Positions 49,790 to 57,890 of a DNA stretch of 64,000 nt are shown here, piece by piece. The position numbers and the translations under genes are program-made. The notes under the pieces are model-generated. The model saw nothing but the letters and a program-made list of their open reading frames with translations. It made no database searches and had not been told where the DNA came from. Location of the stretch: NCBI RefSeq assembly GCF_900155685.1, contig NZ_LT732548.1, positions 4,004,226-4,068,225 of the forward strand, given 5' to 3'. This DNA is from Paenibacillus bouchesdurhonensis. GTDB taxonomy: Bacteria; Bacillota; Bacilli; Paenibacillales; Paenibacillaceae. The number at the start of each line of letters is the position of its first letter. The first letter of the stretch is position 1.

Positions 49790-51634
49790 CTATTCCATAT
49801 TTTGAAAAAAGTCGAGAAACGCCTGTCCGTATTTACGGTACTTCACTTCCCCGACTCCTTTAATGTTCAGCATATCCGCTTCGCTCGTCGGGCAAACAAC
49901 ACTCATTTCGCGAAGAGTAGCATCGTTAAAAATAATGTAGGACGGCACGCGCTCCTTCTCGGCCAAATCCCGGCGGATGAGGCGAAGCTGCTCGAATACC
50001 GTCTCATTGACGGCTGACGGATCATCGTCGTAAGCCCCTCTGCGGCGACGGCTGCCTCCCGCAGTCTGGGCCGCTGCCGGCTCAGGTTCGCGCATCATCA
50101 CCTGATGCTGCCCCTTCAGTACATCGACCGCCAGAGGCTGCAGCCGGACGACCGGATATTGTCCCTCGGAAAGGGCGAGATACCCTTCGGCTATAAATAC
50201 ATTGATCAGTTCGGAAATCTCCTTCTCGGTACGCTTTGGCATCATGCCATACGTGGGCAAGCTATCGAAGCCGTATTGGAGCACCTTTTTGTTGCGGGAG
50301 CCCTTGAGCACCGAAGCAACCATCGTGACGCCGAAGCGCTCCCTCATCCGATGAATGCAGGAGAACACGATCTGGGCATCCCGGGTCATGTCCGCCAGCT
50401 CGCGCTCATCGGTGCAGGAGCTGCAAATGCCGCAAGGCTTGCGGTCATGCTTCTCCCCGAAGTAGTCGAGCATGCCCCAGCGCAGGCAACTGGTCGAATA
50501 GCAGTATTCGATCATCTGCTGCAGCTTGCGGTACTCATTGCGTTTGCGCCCATCATCCTGCGGGTTCTGCTCGATCAGGAATTTCTGCGTCATAATGTCC
50601 TGCGGGCTGAACAGCAAAATGCACTCGCTAGCCTCCCCGTCCCGTCCGGCGCGGCCGGCCTCCTGTACATAAGCTTCCATATTCTTCGGCATATTAAAGT
50701 GAATGACGTAACGGACGTTGGATTTGTCGATCCCCATGCCAAAAGCATTCGTCGCGACCATGACGCGGATATCGTCATAAAGAAACGCCTCCTGGCTTGA
50801 ATCCCGCTCATTGTCGGACAGTCCCGCGTGGTATCGTCCAGCCGGAATGCCGCTCTGACGAAGCCGCTCGTACAGATCGTCGACCTCCTTGCGGGTCGCC
50901 GCGTAGACAATCCCCGGCTGGTGGCCGTGCGTTTTCGCGTAATTCAGCACGAAATCGCGCTTGTTCTCGCCGCGCAGCACGGACATCGCCAAATTGTCGC
51001 GACCAAGTCCGGTGACGAACACTTCCGGTTCACGCAGCTGGAGGAGCCGGGTCATATCGTCCATGACCTCCGGCGTCGCCGTCGCCGTAAATGCCGCCAC
51101 GATCGGCCGATCTGGCAGCCCGTTCACGAACGGGGCCACTGCGAGGTAGCTCGTGCGGAAATCATGACCCCACTGCGACACGCAGTGGGCTTCGTCAACG
51201 GCGACACAGGAAATCGTCAAGCTGCCCATTTCCTCGCGGAACCAGTCGAGCTCCAGCCGCTCCGGCGCGACGTACAGCAGCTTCAATTCGCCTCTTCTCG
51301 CCGCCCGGATGCGCTCGTTCACCTCTTTGCCAGACAGCGTGCTATTGATATAAGCCGCAGATACCCCGGCTGTTGTGAGCGCGTCTACCTGATCTTTCAT
51401 GAGCGAGATGAGCGGCGACACAACGAGCGTAAGACCGGGCAGCATAAGCGCGGGAATCTGGTAGCAGATGGACTTTCCGCCGCCCGTCGGCATAATGCCG
51501 AGCGTGTCGGCGCCAGTCAAGACACTCTCGACGATTTTTCGCTGGCCTTCCCGGAAATCAGGGTAACCGTAATATTTTTGCAAATAAGATTTGGCTTGTT
51601 CCATTAAAGTGGATTGCTTGGATTGCATATTCAT
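49790..51634 (-). CDS. recQ: ATP-dependent DNA helicase RecQ
   Basis: 614 residues with a full RecQ layout: Walker A MPTGGGKS (48-55), VDEAH (146-150), TATATPEVMDD, the helicase C domain (YHAGLSDNERD, QEAGRAGRDGE), the zinc-binding cysteines (CLRWG, CGICSSC) with a winged-helix domain, and a C-terminal HRDC domain (DLAEKERVPSYIIFNDATLREM). It unwinds forked and recombination intermediates. AAGGAG lies 11 nt before the ATG. Confidence 0.96.
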   Translation of the reverse strand: MNMQSKQSTLMEQAKSYLQKYYGYPDFREGQRKIVESVLTGADTLGIMPTGGGKSICYQIPALMLPGLTLVVSPLISLMKDQVDALTTAGVSAAYINSTLSGKEVNERIRAARRGELKLLYVAPERLELDWFREEMGSLTISCVAVDEAHCVSQWGHDFRTSYLAVAPFVNGLPDRPIVAAFTATATPEVMDDMTRLLQLREPEVFVTGLGRDNLAMSVLRGENKRDFVLNYAKTHGHQPGIVYAATRKEVDDLYERLRQSGIPAGRYHAGLSDNERDSSQEAFLYDDIRVMVATNAFGMGIDKSNVRYVIHFNMPKNMEAYVQEAGRAGRDGEASECILLFSPQDIMTQKFLIEQNPQDDGRKRNEYRKLQQMIEYCYSTSCLRWGMLDYFGEKHDRKPCGICSSCTDERELADMTRDAQIVFSCIHRMRERFGVTMVASVLKGSRNKKVLQYGFDSLPTYGMMPKRTEKEISELINVFIAEGYLALSEGQYPVVRLQPLAVDVLKGQHQVMMREPEPAAAQTAGGSRRRRGAYDDDPSAVNETVFEQLRLIRRDLAEKERVPSYIIFNDATLREMSVVCPTSEADMLNIKGVGEVKYRKYGQAFLDFFQNME

Positions 51635-51851
51635 TAGAAAATAAGCTCCTTACTTATAACCATCGTTTATTGCATACGTTCCTTATCCAGTTTACCGGGA
51701 GTGGGCGCGTTGGGCAAACGGTTTTACATTTTGCAGCGGTTTTCGAGGAAGCCGAACGTTTTTGACACCTTTTCAGCCCCTGCATGGTGGTTGTCCTATC
51801 AGCGTGGTATATTGGATTTGTACATTTTATAAGGATGGAGCTAAATCAATC

Positions 51852-53432
51852 ATGAAGGAATCGCCAAGATCCCCTAATCAACATAAAAATAACAACAGGG
51901 CGTCAAAAAGCAAGCATTCTGCTGGCGGATATGCAAAGTCTGGAGCGACCCGAAGCGCGAGTCAGCAGGAGCTACGCGGTGCCAAGTCCCCCAAATCCCT
52001 ACGGACAAGGCCGGATGCTTCGCATAATGCCAAGCAGCAGACCCGCATCTCCGGGCGTGAGCATGCCGAGGAGCTGCGTATCGACGATCAAATCGTCGTT
52101 ACGATCAAACGGCTCGGCATTAATGGCGAGGGCGTCGGATATTACCGCCGCAAGGCGGTTTTTATCACAGGAGCGCTGCCGGATGAAATTGTTCATGCTA
52201 AGGTAACCCGAATCGAGAACAAGTTCATTGGCGCAGAGATCGTGAAAATCGAGAAGCTGTCGCCCCAGCGGGTCGATGCGCCATGTCCGGTGTTTGGCAT
52301 ATGCGGCGGCTGCCAAATTCAGCATATCTCTTATCCCGGCCAGTTGAAGAGCAAGGAGGAGATCGTGCGCGAAGCGTTCTCTCGTTATGCCGGCATGCAA
52401 GAGCTTCGCATGAAACCGATTCTCGGCATGGAACACCCTTGGGGCTACCGCAATAAGGCCCAGCTGCAGCTCGGCTTGCAGGAGGAAGGCGTCATTGCCG
52501 GACTTTATGCTGCGAATTCGCATAAGCTAATCGATATTACGGGCTGTCCGATCCAGCATCCGAAGGTGAATGAGGCGGTCGACAAGACGAGAAATGTCTT
52601 GCAGCGGCTGAATATTCCGGTCTATGAAGAGAAAAGCAATCAGGGGCTCGTTCGCACGATCGTCGTACGCTGGGGCTTCCAGTCTGGGCAGCTGCAAGTA
52701 ACGCTAGTAGCAGCGAATGACCGCATTCCGCGGCTGGGTCTACTGATTAAGGAGCTAAGGCTGGCCATGCCGGAGCTGACCAGCATCGCTCTGAACGTCA
52801 ATCCGAAGAACACCTCGCTCGTGTTCGGCAACAAGACGACGGTACTCTGGGGCGCGGATAGCATCGAGGAAGCGCTAGGCGATCTGGAGTTTACCCTCTC
52901 CCCTCGCGCCTTCTTCCAACTAAATCCGCTACAGACAGTCAAGCTGTATGAATCGGTGCGCACTGCGGCTGCCCTCACGGGCAAGGAAGTCGTCGTCGAC
53001 GCTTACTGCGGTACGGGTACGATCGGGCTATGGCTCGCCCCTTACGCCAGCGAGGTGCGCGGCATAGAGTCGATCCCCGAAGCGGTGGAGGACGCCAGGG
53101 CAAACGCGGCCCGCAACGACCGCGGCAATGCCTCCTTCCACGAGGGGAGCGCCGAAGAGCTGCTTCCCCGCTGGGTGAAGTCCGGCTTCAAGCCCGACGT
53201 CATCATCGCCGACCCGCCGCGAACCGGGCTTGATCCCCGCTTCATTGACGCGGTGCTGCGGACAAAGCCGAAGCGCTTCGTGTACGTGTCTTGCAATCCT
53301 TCAACCTTGGCGAAGGACTGCAAGGAGTTGCTGGACGGCGGCTACTCGCTCGAATGGGTGCAGCCGGTGGACATGTTCCCGCAGACAAGTCATGTGGAAG
53401 TGGTAATATTGATGGTGAGAAGAGAGAAGTGA
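51852..53432 (+). CDS. rlmD: 23S rRNA (uracil-C5)-methyltransferase, RlmD/RumA family
   Basis: 526 residues. Residues 1-75 are a basic, low-complexity tail (Lys, Ser, Asn, Gln, Arg). A TRAM domain follows (DQIVVTIKRLGINGEGVGYYRRKAVFI), then the Fe-S cluster cysteines CPVFGICGGC, and the SAM/catalytic domain with VVDAYCGTGTIGLW, DPPRTGLD and SCNPSTLAKD (nucleophilic Cys). It makes m5U in 23S rRNA or tRNA; RlmD versus RlmC/TrmFO-like targets cannot be told apart by sequence. The ATG at 51852 has GGAG about 11 nt upstream; the frame extends to 51762. Confidence 0.85.
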   Translation: MKESPRSPNQHKNNNRASKSKHSAGGYAKSGATRSASQQELRGAKSPKSLRTRPDASHNAKQQTRISGREHAEELRIDDQIVVTIKRLGINGEGVGYYRRKAVFITGALPDEIVHAKVTRIENKFIGAEIVKIEKLSPQRVDAPCPVFGICGGCQIQHISYPGQLKSKEEIVREAFSRYAGMQELRMKPILGMEHPWGYRNKAQLQLGLQEEGVIAGLYAANSHKLIDITGCPIQHPKVNEAVDKTRNVLQRLNIPVYEEKSNQGLVRTIVVRWGFQSGQLQVTLVAANDRIPRLGLLIKELRLAMPELTSIALNVNPKNTSLVFGNKTTVLWGADSIEEALGDLEFTLSPRAFFQLNPLQTVKLYESVRTAAALTGKEVVVDAYCGTGTIGLWLAPYASEVRGIESIPEAVEDARANAARNDRGNASFHEGSAEELLPRWVKSGFKPDVIIADPPRTGLDPRFIDAVLRTKPKRFVYVSCNPSTLAKDCKELLDGGYSLEWVQPVDMFPQTSHVEVVILMVRREK

Positions 53433-53486
53433 CAGATTCGCTGAATTAAGAACTGGACAGACGGGCAACACATGTGGAGTCGATAA

Positions 53487-53888
53487 GTTACTGTTTTTGC
53501 ACTTGCTTACGCTTTGGGTACGCCATTGCTTATGGCTCTTACCGCACGCATGGAGCGGAGAAAGCTGCTGCTTTATTCGTTGGGAATATTCGTCGTTGGA
53601 AACGCAATTACCTTTGCTTTTTCAAGCTTTGGATTTTTAATCGGATCTCGGGTTATCTTGGCACTCAGTACGGGGGGATTCTTCGTAACTGCCTTGACCG
53701 TAGCCACTAAGCTGGCTCCGCCTGATAAACAGGGCAGCGCCATCGCAACACTTCTTATGGGATTTAGTACCTCGCTGATTATCGGGGTTCCTCTTGGACG
53801 GGTGATTGCTGCTTCCTACGATTGGAAAATCATATTTGGCGGTTCTCGCAGCTCCGCTCACTCCAGACGGCAGAGGAGCAAGACTTAG
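53487..53888 (+). pseudogene. MFS transporter fragment
   Basis: About 134 codons encode VTVFALAYALGTPLLMALTARMERRKLLLYSLG...GNAITF, TALTVATKLAPPDKQGSAIATLLMGFSTSLIIGVPLGRVIA and SYDWKIIFG, i.e. helices 2 to 5 of an AraJ-like MFS carrier. A TAA lies just before it, no start region is left, and after WKIIFGG the frame becomes a Ser/Arg tail and stops. So both ends of the gene are missing. Confidence 0.8.
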
Positions 53889-53933
53889 TAGAGGCAGGCT
53901 TAGGCTTCATTCATTGCCTCAGGAATAAACAAT

Positions 53934-53985
53934 AAGCCGGCTTCCCTCCGTCATAATTACGCTGACGATAGGAAGCTGGCTTTTG
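53934..53985 (+). terminator. Hairpin terminator after the MFS fragment
   Basis: AAGCCGGCTTCC and GGAAGCTGGCTT pair over 12 bp with one mismatch around a 25-nt loop, then TTTTG. It probably served the broken MFS gene. Confidence 0.6.
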
Positions 53986-54025
53986 CATGTGGCATGTGTA
54001 TTGTGGCTATCATCTCCATTAGTTA

Positions 54026-54118
54026 TTAATGCTCTGACTCTCGAAATTCGGAAGGGGTATAGCCGGTATAATTCTTGAATGTCGTGCTAAAATATTGGGC
54101 GTTATAGCCTATCCTTTC
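54026..54118 (-). pseudogene. AraC-family C-terminal fragment
   Basis: The minus strand encodes ERIGYNAQYFSTTFKNYTGYTPSEFRESEH and a stop. This is the end of the AraC/XylS helix-turn-helix (GY...YFSTTFK.YTG.TPSEFR). Only about 31 codons are left; the 5' part is replaced by the HxlR gene, which stops at 54123. Confidence 0.8.
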
Positions 54119-54122
54119 AGCC

Positions 54123-54494
54123 TTAAAACTCTTCCATAACCTTGGATTTGTCGCCATGAACCTTTTCCAGGTGATCCTCTCCCCAAAAGCATAAATGGTC
54201 TAGCGCAGGTTTTAATCCCCAGCCGTAGGAAGTTAACTCATACTCCACTTTAGGTGGGATCTCTTTATAGACCTTTCGTGCAACAATCTCATCCTTTTCC
54301 AAGCCTCTTAGTTGAGTGGTCAGCATCTTTTGCGTAATGTCGGGCATTAACCGCCGAAGCTCAGACGTCCGTTTCCGTCCTGTCATCAAATGATAGATGA
54401 TTAAAGGCTTCCATTTCCCCCCCATTACTTCTAATGCCGCCTCCACTCCAACTCTATACTTCTTTTGAACGCTGTTATTCCTCTTTTCAATCAT
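54123..54494 (-). CDS. HxlR-family transcriptional regulator
   Basis: 123 residues of winged-helix type: ALEVMGGKWKPLIIYHLMTGRKRTSELRRLMPDITQKMLTTQLRGLEKDEIVARKVYKEIPPKVEYELTSYG. This is the HxlR pattern. Members repress or activate genes for redox or aldehyde stress. GGAGG lies 8 nt before the ATG. It is divergent from the flavodoxin-fold oxidoreductase gene, a common regulator/enzyme pair. Confidence 0.88.
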   Translation of the reverse strand: MIEKRNNSVQKKYRVGVEAALEVMGGKWKPLIIYHLMTGRKRTSELRRLMPDITQKMLTTQLRGLEKDEIVARKVYKEIPPKVEYELTSYGWGLKPALDHLCFWGEDHLEKVHGDKSKVMEEF

Positions 54495-54732
54495 CTCTTA
54501 TTCCTCCGTTAAAAGGCTACGCTTGCTTAGAACAACAAACCGCTTCCATCCGTTACTCAGGCCAGTTTCTAGGGATTCTACCTAGGGTACTTCCATGTTC
54601 CTATGGTACCTGTATCATCCTATAGAACTTAAAAGTGCGTACTTCCAAATTATGCTCCTACTGTTTATAATAGCCTCAGTCATTGATCATGGCTACAAGT
54701 TAGCTGTTGAGAAAGGTAGTGAAGATACAAGT

Positions 54733-55308
54733 ATGAGAGTATTAAGCGTTGTTTCGCACCCGAGAAAAGATTCCCTGACCTTTCAGGTTGCCGATCGTTT
54801 CGTACAAGGTCTTGCCGAGGCTGGCCACGACTATGAGATATTGGATTTACACGGGATTGGCTTTGACCCTGTTTTAAAAGGAGTAGATGAACCTGACGGT
54901 TCAGCTGCGGAACAGTCCTTTTCCCCTGAGGTGGAAATGGAAATCAGGCGAATGAAGGAGCATGATGCCTTGGTATTTATTTTTCCAATTTGGTGGTGGC
55001 ATTTACCAGCCATGCTAAAAGGTTATATTGATCGTGTATGGAACAATGGGTTTGCGTACGGTTCGAAGCAACTTCATCATCAGCATGTCTTGTGGATTGG
55101 TTTGGCGGGCGCTTCCAAAGAACAGTTAAAAAAGCGTAACTATGATGAAATGATTACTCATCTGCTCAATGTGGGAATTGCAGATTATTGCGGTGTTTCC
55201 AATTCCAAGGTCGAATTTTTATACGAGACTTTGGATTCTAATCCCAAGCATTATGAGATGTTGCTTAACCAAGCTTATCACTTAGGGTTAAATTATGCCA
55301 AGGAATAG
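54733..55308 (+). CDS. NAD(P)H oxidoreductase, flavodoxin fold (KefF/MdaB-like)
   Basis: 191 residues of the flavodoxin_2 family: RVLSVVSHPRKDSLTFQVADRF (FMN phosphate site), YEILDLHGIGFDPVL, ALVFIFPIWWWHLPAMLKGYIDRVW and NGFAYGS. It reduces quinones or electrophiles with NAD(P)H and FMN. The ATG at 54733 was chosen because it opens the conserved domain; the frame is open back to 54595, but those residues do not match the family. No strong ribosome site is visible (a GAAAGG about 20 nt upstream). The HxlR regulator is divergent. Confidence 0.8.
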   Translation: MRVLSVVSHPRKDSLTFQVADRFVQGLAEAGHDYEILDLHGIGFDPVLKGVDEPDGSAAEQSFSPEVEMEIRRMKEHDALVFIFPIWWWHLPAMLKGYIDRVWNNGFAYGSKQLHHQHVLWIGLAGASKEQLKKRNYDEMITHLLNVGIADYCGVSNSKVEFLYETLDSNPKHYEMLLNQAYHLGLNYAKE

Positions 55309-55475
55309 TAGCCTTAAGTTAAGTCTGAACTCTATGGAATCTGTCAAAAGAAATGCGCTAAACCAATAATGTGAATTTGCATCTTATTTGAGGGTCTTAC
55401 TTCAAAAGTTGACGTTACAGAAAACCTAGTGATACGTATTAGGTTGCTAACATAATTTAAAAAGGAGTGTACAAA

Positions 55476-55574
55476 ATGGACAAATTGTGGAGTAAAATTA
55501 AAATTGGAAATATGGAATTACCTCATCGTTTAGCAATGGCACCTATTTTAGAAGAAAATTCAGCAGTTTGCTGA
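55476..55574 (+). pseudogene. N-terminal fragment of an Old Yellow Enzyme family gene
   Basis: MDKLWSKIKIGNMELPHRLAMAPI is the canonical start of NADH:flavin oxidoreductases (LFSPIKIGNLELPNRIVMAPM). AAAGGAG at 8 nt and an ATG are intact, but after 32 codons the frame ends in TGA where unrelated sequence begins. Confidence 0.75.
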
Positions 55575-55674
55575 TTTGGAAATAACGGATGAGGAAATGC
55601 TTCGCGTAGTCCTTCATCGTCTGGTCAAATCAAATAGAGATAGCGGTGGACGGCAGAATTGCTTTATTTTGTAA
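55552..55674 (+). pseudogene. Unrelated C-terminal fragment fused to the OYE remnant
   Basis: In another frame, KKIQQFADLEITDEEMLRVVLHRLVKSNRDSGGRQNCFIL then TAA reads like the end of a coding region. The LTDEE-x-LRR-x-x-HRLVDRI-like pattern recalls the tail of large serine recombinases, but I cannot prove that. The join with the OYE start suggests a deletion. Confidence 0.35.
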
Positions 55675-55803
55675 CTTCAGAAATCCAGAATTTATGAGGG
55701 CTTAACTGCTCCCTAAACTATTTGTCAATAATGGGCACTCTACACATGTGGAGTGCTGTGTGTCGCTCTTGAGGAAATAGCATATTTGAAGGGAGAAATA
55801 AGC

Positions 55804-56385
55804 ATGACAAAAAGAAGTGAATCCAGTAATAAAATGGAGCTGTTGCCAGAGCAATGTGAAGGATTGCTCAAAACATTGAAAGCCCGTTTTGAAAAAAACA
55901 TGATCCGGCATAATGATCTTGAATGGGCTGACATACAAGCAAAGCTTGAAGCGAGTACCGAAAAACTATGGTCGCTCCATGAAATGGAAACGACTGGCGG
56001 TGAACCGGATGTGGTTGGCCATGACAATAAGACGGGCGAATACATTTTTTACGATTGTTCCGCTGAAAGTCCTAAGGGCCGCAGAAGTGTTTGTTACGAT
56101 CATGAAGCGCTGGAGTCAAGAAAAGAACATAAGCCAAAAAATAGTGCTATTGAAATGGCAACTGCCATGGGCATTGAGCTTTTAACGGAAGAACAATACC
56201 GGGAGCTGCAGAAACTTGGAGATTTCGATAAGAAAACATCAAGCTGGGTGCTAACGCCTGCCAGCATTAGAAAACTCGGGGGAGCTATTTTTTGCGATCG
56301 TCGTTACGACACTGTTTTTATGTATCACAATGGAGCAGAATCCTACTATGCCGCCAGAGGATTCCGCGGCTCGCTAAGGGTCTAA
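55804..56385 (+). CDS. DUF4256 domain-containing protein
   Basis: 193 residues matching DUF4256: LLKTLKARFEKNMIRHNDLEWADIQAKLEA, LHEMETTGGEPDVVGHDNKTGEYIFYDCSAESPKGRRSVCYDHEAL, and LGGAIFCDRRYDTVFMYHNGAESYYAARGFRG at the end. The family has no known function. AGGGAG lies 9 nt before the ATG. It lies intact between two remnants. Confidence 0.85.
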   Translation: MTKRSESSNKMELLPEQCEGLLKTLKARFEKNMIRHNDLEWADIQAKLEASTEKLWSLHEMETTGGEPDVVGHDNKTGEYIFYDCSAESPKGRRSVCYDHEALESRKEHKPKNSAIEMATAMGIELLTEEQYRELQKLGDFDKKTSSWVLTPASIRKLGGAIFCDRRYDTVFMYHNGAESYYAARGFRGSLRV

Positions 56386-56409
56386 ATTTTAATGACGACA
56401 ATATTTTGT

Positions 56410-56748
56410 ATGAAAATACTTTTTGAAAAATACAGTAAGATGGATCGTTCCACAAAGGGGCTTGCTGGGGCCGGCGAATAGAAGACCCTTGAATCAATGT
56501 TGCCAACGCTTAAGGATAAACGAGTTTTGGATTTAGGGTGTGGATTTGGCTGGCATTGTCAGTATGCCGTAGAGCAAGGTGCTAAAGCTGTCACTGGAGT
56601 TGTAGAACCTCAACCATCGGAACATCTGCTTCACACTGTTAGTGGAATGGAAGATGAGCTTCGCCGACCTATGATTGCTAATTATTTCAGCGAAGAAAAA
56701 ATAACCTATATCATAAAGCTACAAAGGCATCGAGATGAAAAATCTTGA
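56410..56748 (+). pseudogene. SAM-dependent methyltransferase remnant with stop and internal deletion
   Basis: MKILFEKYSKMDRSTKGLAGAGE then a TAG at 56479 where the family has Trp, then KTLESMLPTLKDKRVLDLGCGFGWHCQYAVEQGAKAV (motif I). The next residues, TGVVEPQPSEHLLHTVSGMEDELRRPM, are the family's C-terminus, so about 140 codons between motif I and the end are deleted. The methyltransferase cannot be functional. Confidence 0.88.
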
Positions 56749-56759
56749 TGCCTTTTTTT
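56723..56759 (+). terminator. Terminator after the methyltransferase remnant
   Basis: AAAGGCATCGAGAT and ATCTTGATGCCTTT pair over 14 bp with a G-U pair, followed by TTTT. Its left arm lies in the remnant's 3' frame. Confidence 0.85.
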
Positions 56760-56797
56760 ATAACTATTGTAAAGGATGATCGCCTGATAGCAACAAA

Positions 56798-57541
56798 TTA
56801 ATGTGCATTCATTTCATCTACGATTTCTTCTCCATCCAGATTAGTAGGATAATAAGTTGGCCAATGTTCCAATTCTTTTAATAGAGTGGCATGATCTTCA
56901 TCTCCAAAATAGATATGGTAATGGCCGGCTTTGGTGGGATAAATATTATGATCACTGAACTGGACATGTGCTGGTACGCCGACTGCTTCTCCAACTAAGT
57001 CAAACAAATAACGAACGCCTCTTTTTCCAGATTCATAAGTCAAGATTTCGTAGCCATGATACTTATACTCTCCTGTTCTTCCCTCCCCGCTTTTATAAAA
57101 TGTTATCGTATTATCCTGAATAACGATGCGTTCAAGGTCTGTTTTATATCCGACTGAGTAATATTCCTTGTACTCTTCAAAGGTTTTATCTTTGTTTGTT
57201 TCGGCTTTTTTATGTAATACCTTATCTAAACTTCCATCTAACAAGTATGGATAGACAGATTGCCAGTCCCCTCCCCAATCGGATAATTCCCGGTCTTTAA
57301 TTTCGTCATCTTCAAATATTCCCGCATATATTTCTTTCTCTTTCTCATTATGGTGATCATGATTGCCATGGCTGTGGTCATGGTTATGATCATGGCTATC
57401 ATGGTTTAGATCAGTGCTTCCTGCAGATTCCAAAGAAACAGAAGCCTCTTCAATTGGCGTTTTCTCATTTTCCTGACAGCCTGTAAGCATCGCACCTGTT
57501 AAGCAGAACACGGCAATGGATTGGGCAAGATTTTTTTTCAT
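56798..57541 (-). CDS. zinT: ZinT-type zinc-binding lipoprotein
   Basis: 247 residues. MKKNLAQSIAVFCLTGAMLTGC gives a lipobox with Cys22. Residues 47-65 (HDSHDHNHDHSHGNHDHH) are a His/Asp zinc loop. Residues 70-240 are the ZinT/YodA lipocalin-like domain: YAGIFEDDEIKDRELSDWGGDWQSVYPYLLDGSLD and HYHIYFGDEDHATLL with metal-binding His. It scavenges zinc outside the cell. Two Zur-like boxes flank a strong promoter just upstream, so it should be induced by zinc limitation. No znuABC genes are in the window. Confidence 0.93.
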   Translation of the reverse strand: MKKNLAQSIAVFCLTGAMLTGCQENEKTPIEEASVSLESAGSTDLNHDSHDHNHDHSHGNHDHHNEKEKEIYAGIFEDDEIKDRELSDWGGDWQSVYPYLLDGSLDKVLHKKAETNKDKTFEEYKEYYSVGYKTDLERIVIQDNTITFYKSGEGRTGEYKYHGYEILTYESGKRGVRYLFDLVGEAVGVPAHVQFSDHNIYPTKAGHYHIYFGDEDHATLLKELEHWPTYYPTNLDGEEIVDEMNAH

Positions 57542-57574
57542 AATAAACTCTCTCCTTTTCCTTTTTTATGCAAA

Positions 57575-57589
57575 TCGTAATTATTACTA
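57575..57589 (-). promoter_or_regulatory. Zur-like box 1 (downstream of the zinT start site)
   Basis: TCGTAATTATTACTA matches the Bacillus Zur box TCGTAATnATTACGA at all but one position. It lies about 10 nt past the likely transcription start. Confidence 0.75.
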
Positions 57590-57603
57590 TTTACACCTCT
57601 GCG

Positions 57604-57632
57604 AATATACTACGTTTTGAATTTAATGTCAA
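57604..57632 (-). promoter_or_regulatory. zinT promoter
   Basis: TTGACA (57632-57627), a 17-nt spacer and TATATT (57609-57604) on the minus strand. Confidence 0.85.
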
Positions 57633-57638
57633 TATAAT

Positions 57639-57653
57639 TCGTAATATTTACGA
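57639..57653 (-). promoter_or_regulatory. Zur-like box 2 (upstream of the zinT -35)
   Basis: TCGTAATATTTACGA fits the Zur box with one mismatch, 6 bp upstream of the -35 box and 64 bp from box 1, about six helical turns. Confidence 0.78.
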
Positions 57654-57756
57654 TTATACAACATTCATTTTACCCTAGCCCATCATTTCCCTTAGTTCAT
57701 AAAACCCTATTGTAAAATACAGGAACATTTGTTATAAATATAACAATCAATAAATC

Positions 57757-57861
57757 TATGTGCGACTGGCGTAAACGTGGAGAACCACGAGGAAGCACAT
57801 ATGTTCATATTAGCCGTACGCCTGGGCAAAGTATTTGGTTTAGTGACCAGATGCTTTTTTT
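57757..57861 (+). ncRNA. ZTP (pfl-motif) riboswitch with terminator
   Basis: The aptamer (57757-57828) has P1 ATGTGC/GCACAT, the conserved GACTGGCG, P2 CGTGG-AGAA-CCACG, GGAAGC, and the 3' domain AGCCGtaCGCCTGGGCA. GGCG (57768-57771) can pair with CGCC (57819-57822) in the pfl pseudoknot. Immediately after, AAAGTATTTGGT (57828-57839) and ACCAGATGCTTT (57846-57857) form a terminator with seven T residues. Ligand binding should favour read-through, as for other ZTP riboswitches. It lies 29 nt before the DJ-1/PfpI-type gene. Confidence 0.88.
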
Positions 57862-57890
57862 ATTTCATATCGAAAGGTTAGGTGAAAGGG

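Noticed and set aside
53934..53985. Inverted repeat near the MFS remnant considered as an insertion-sequence end
   Set aside because: It is a terminator-like hairpin; no transposase or target duplication is seen.
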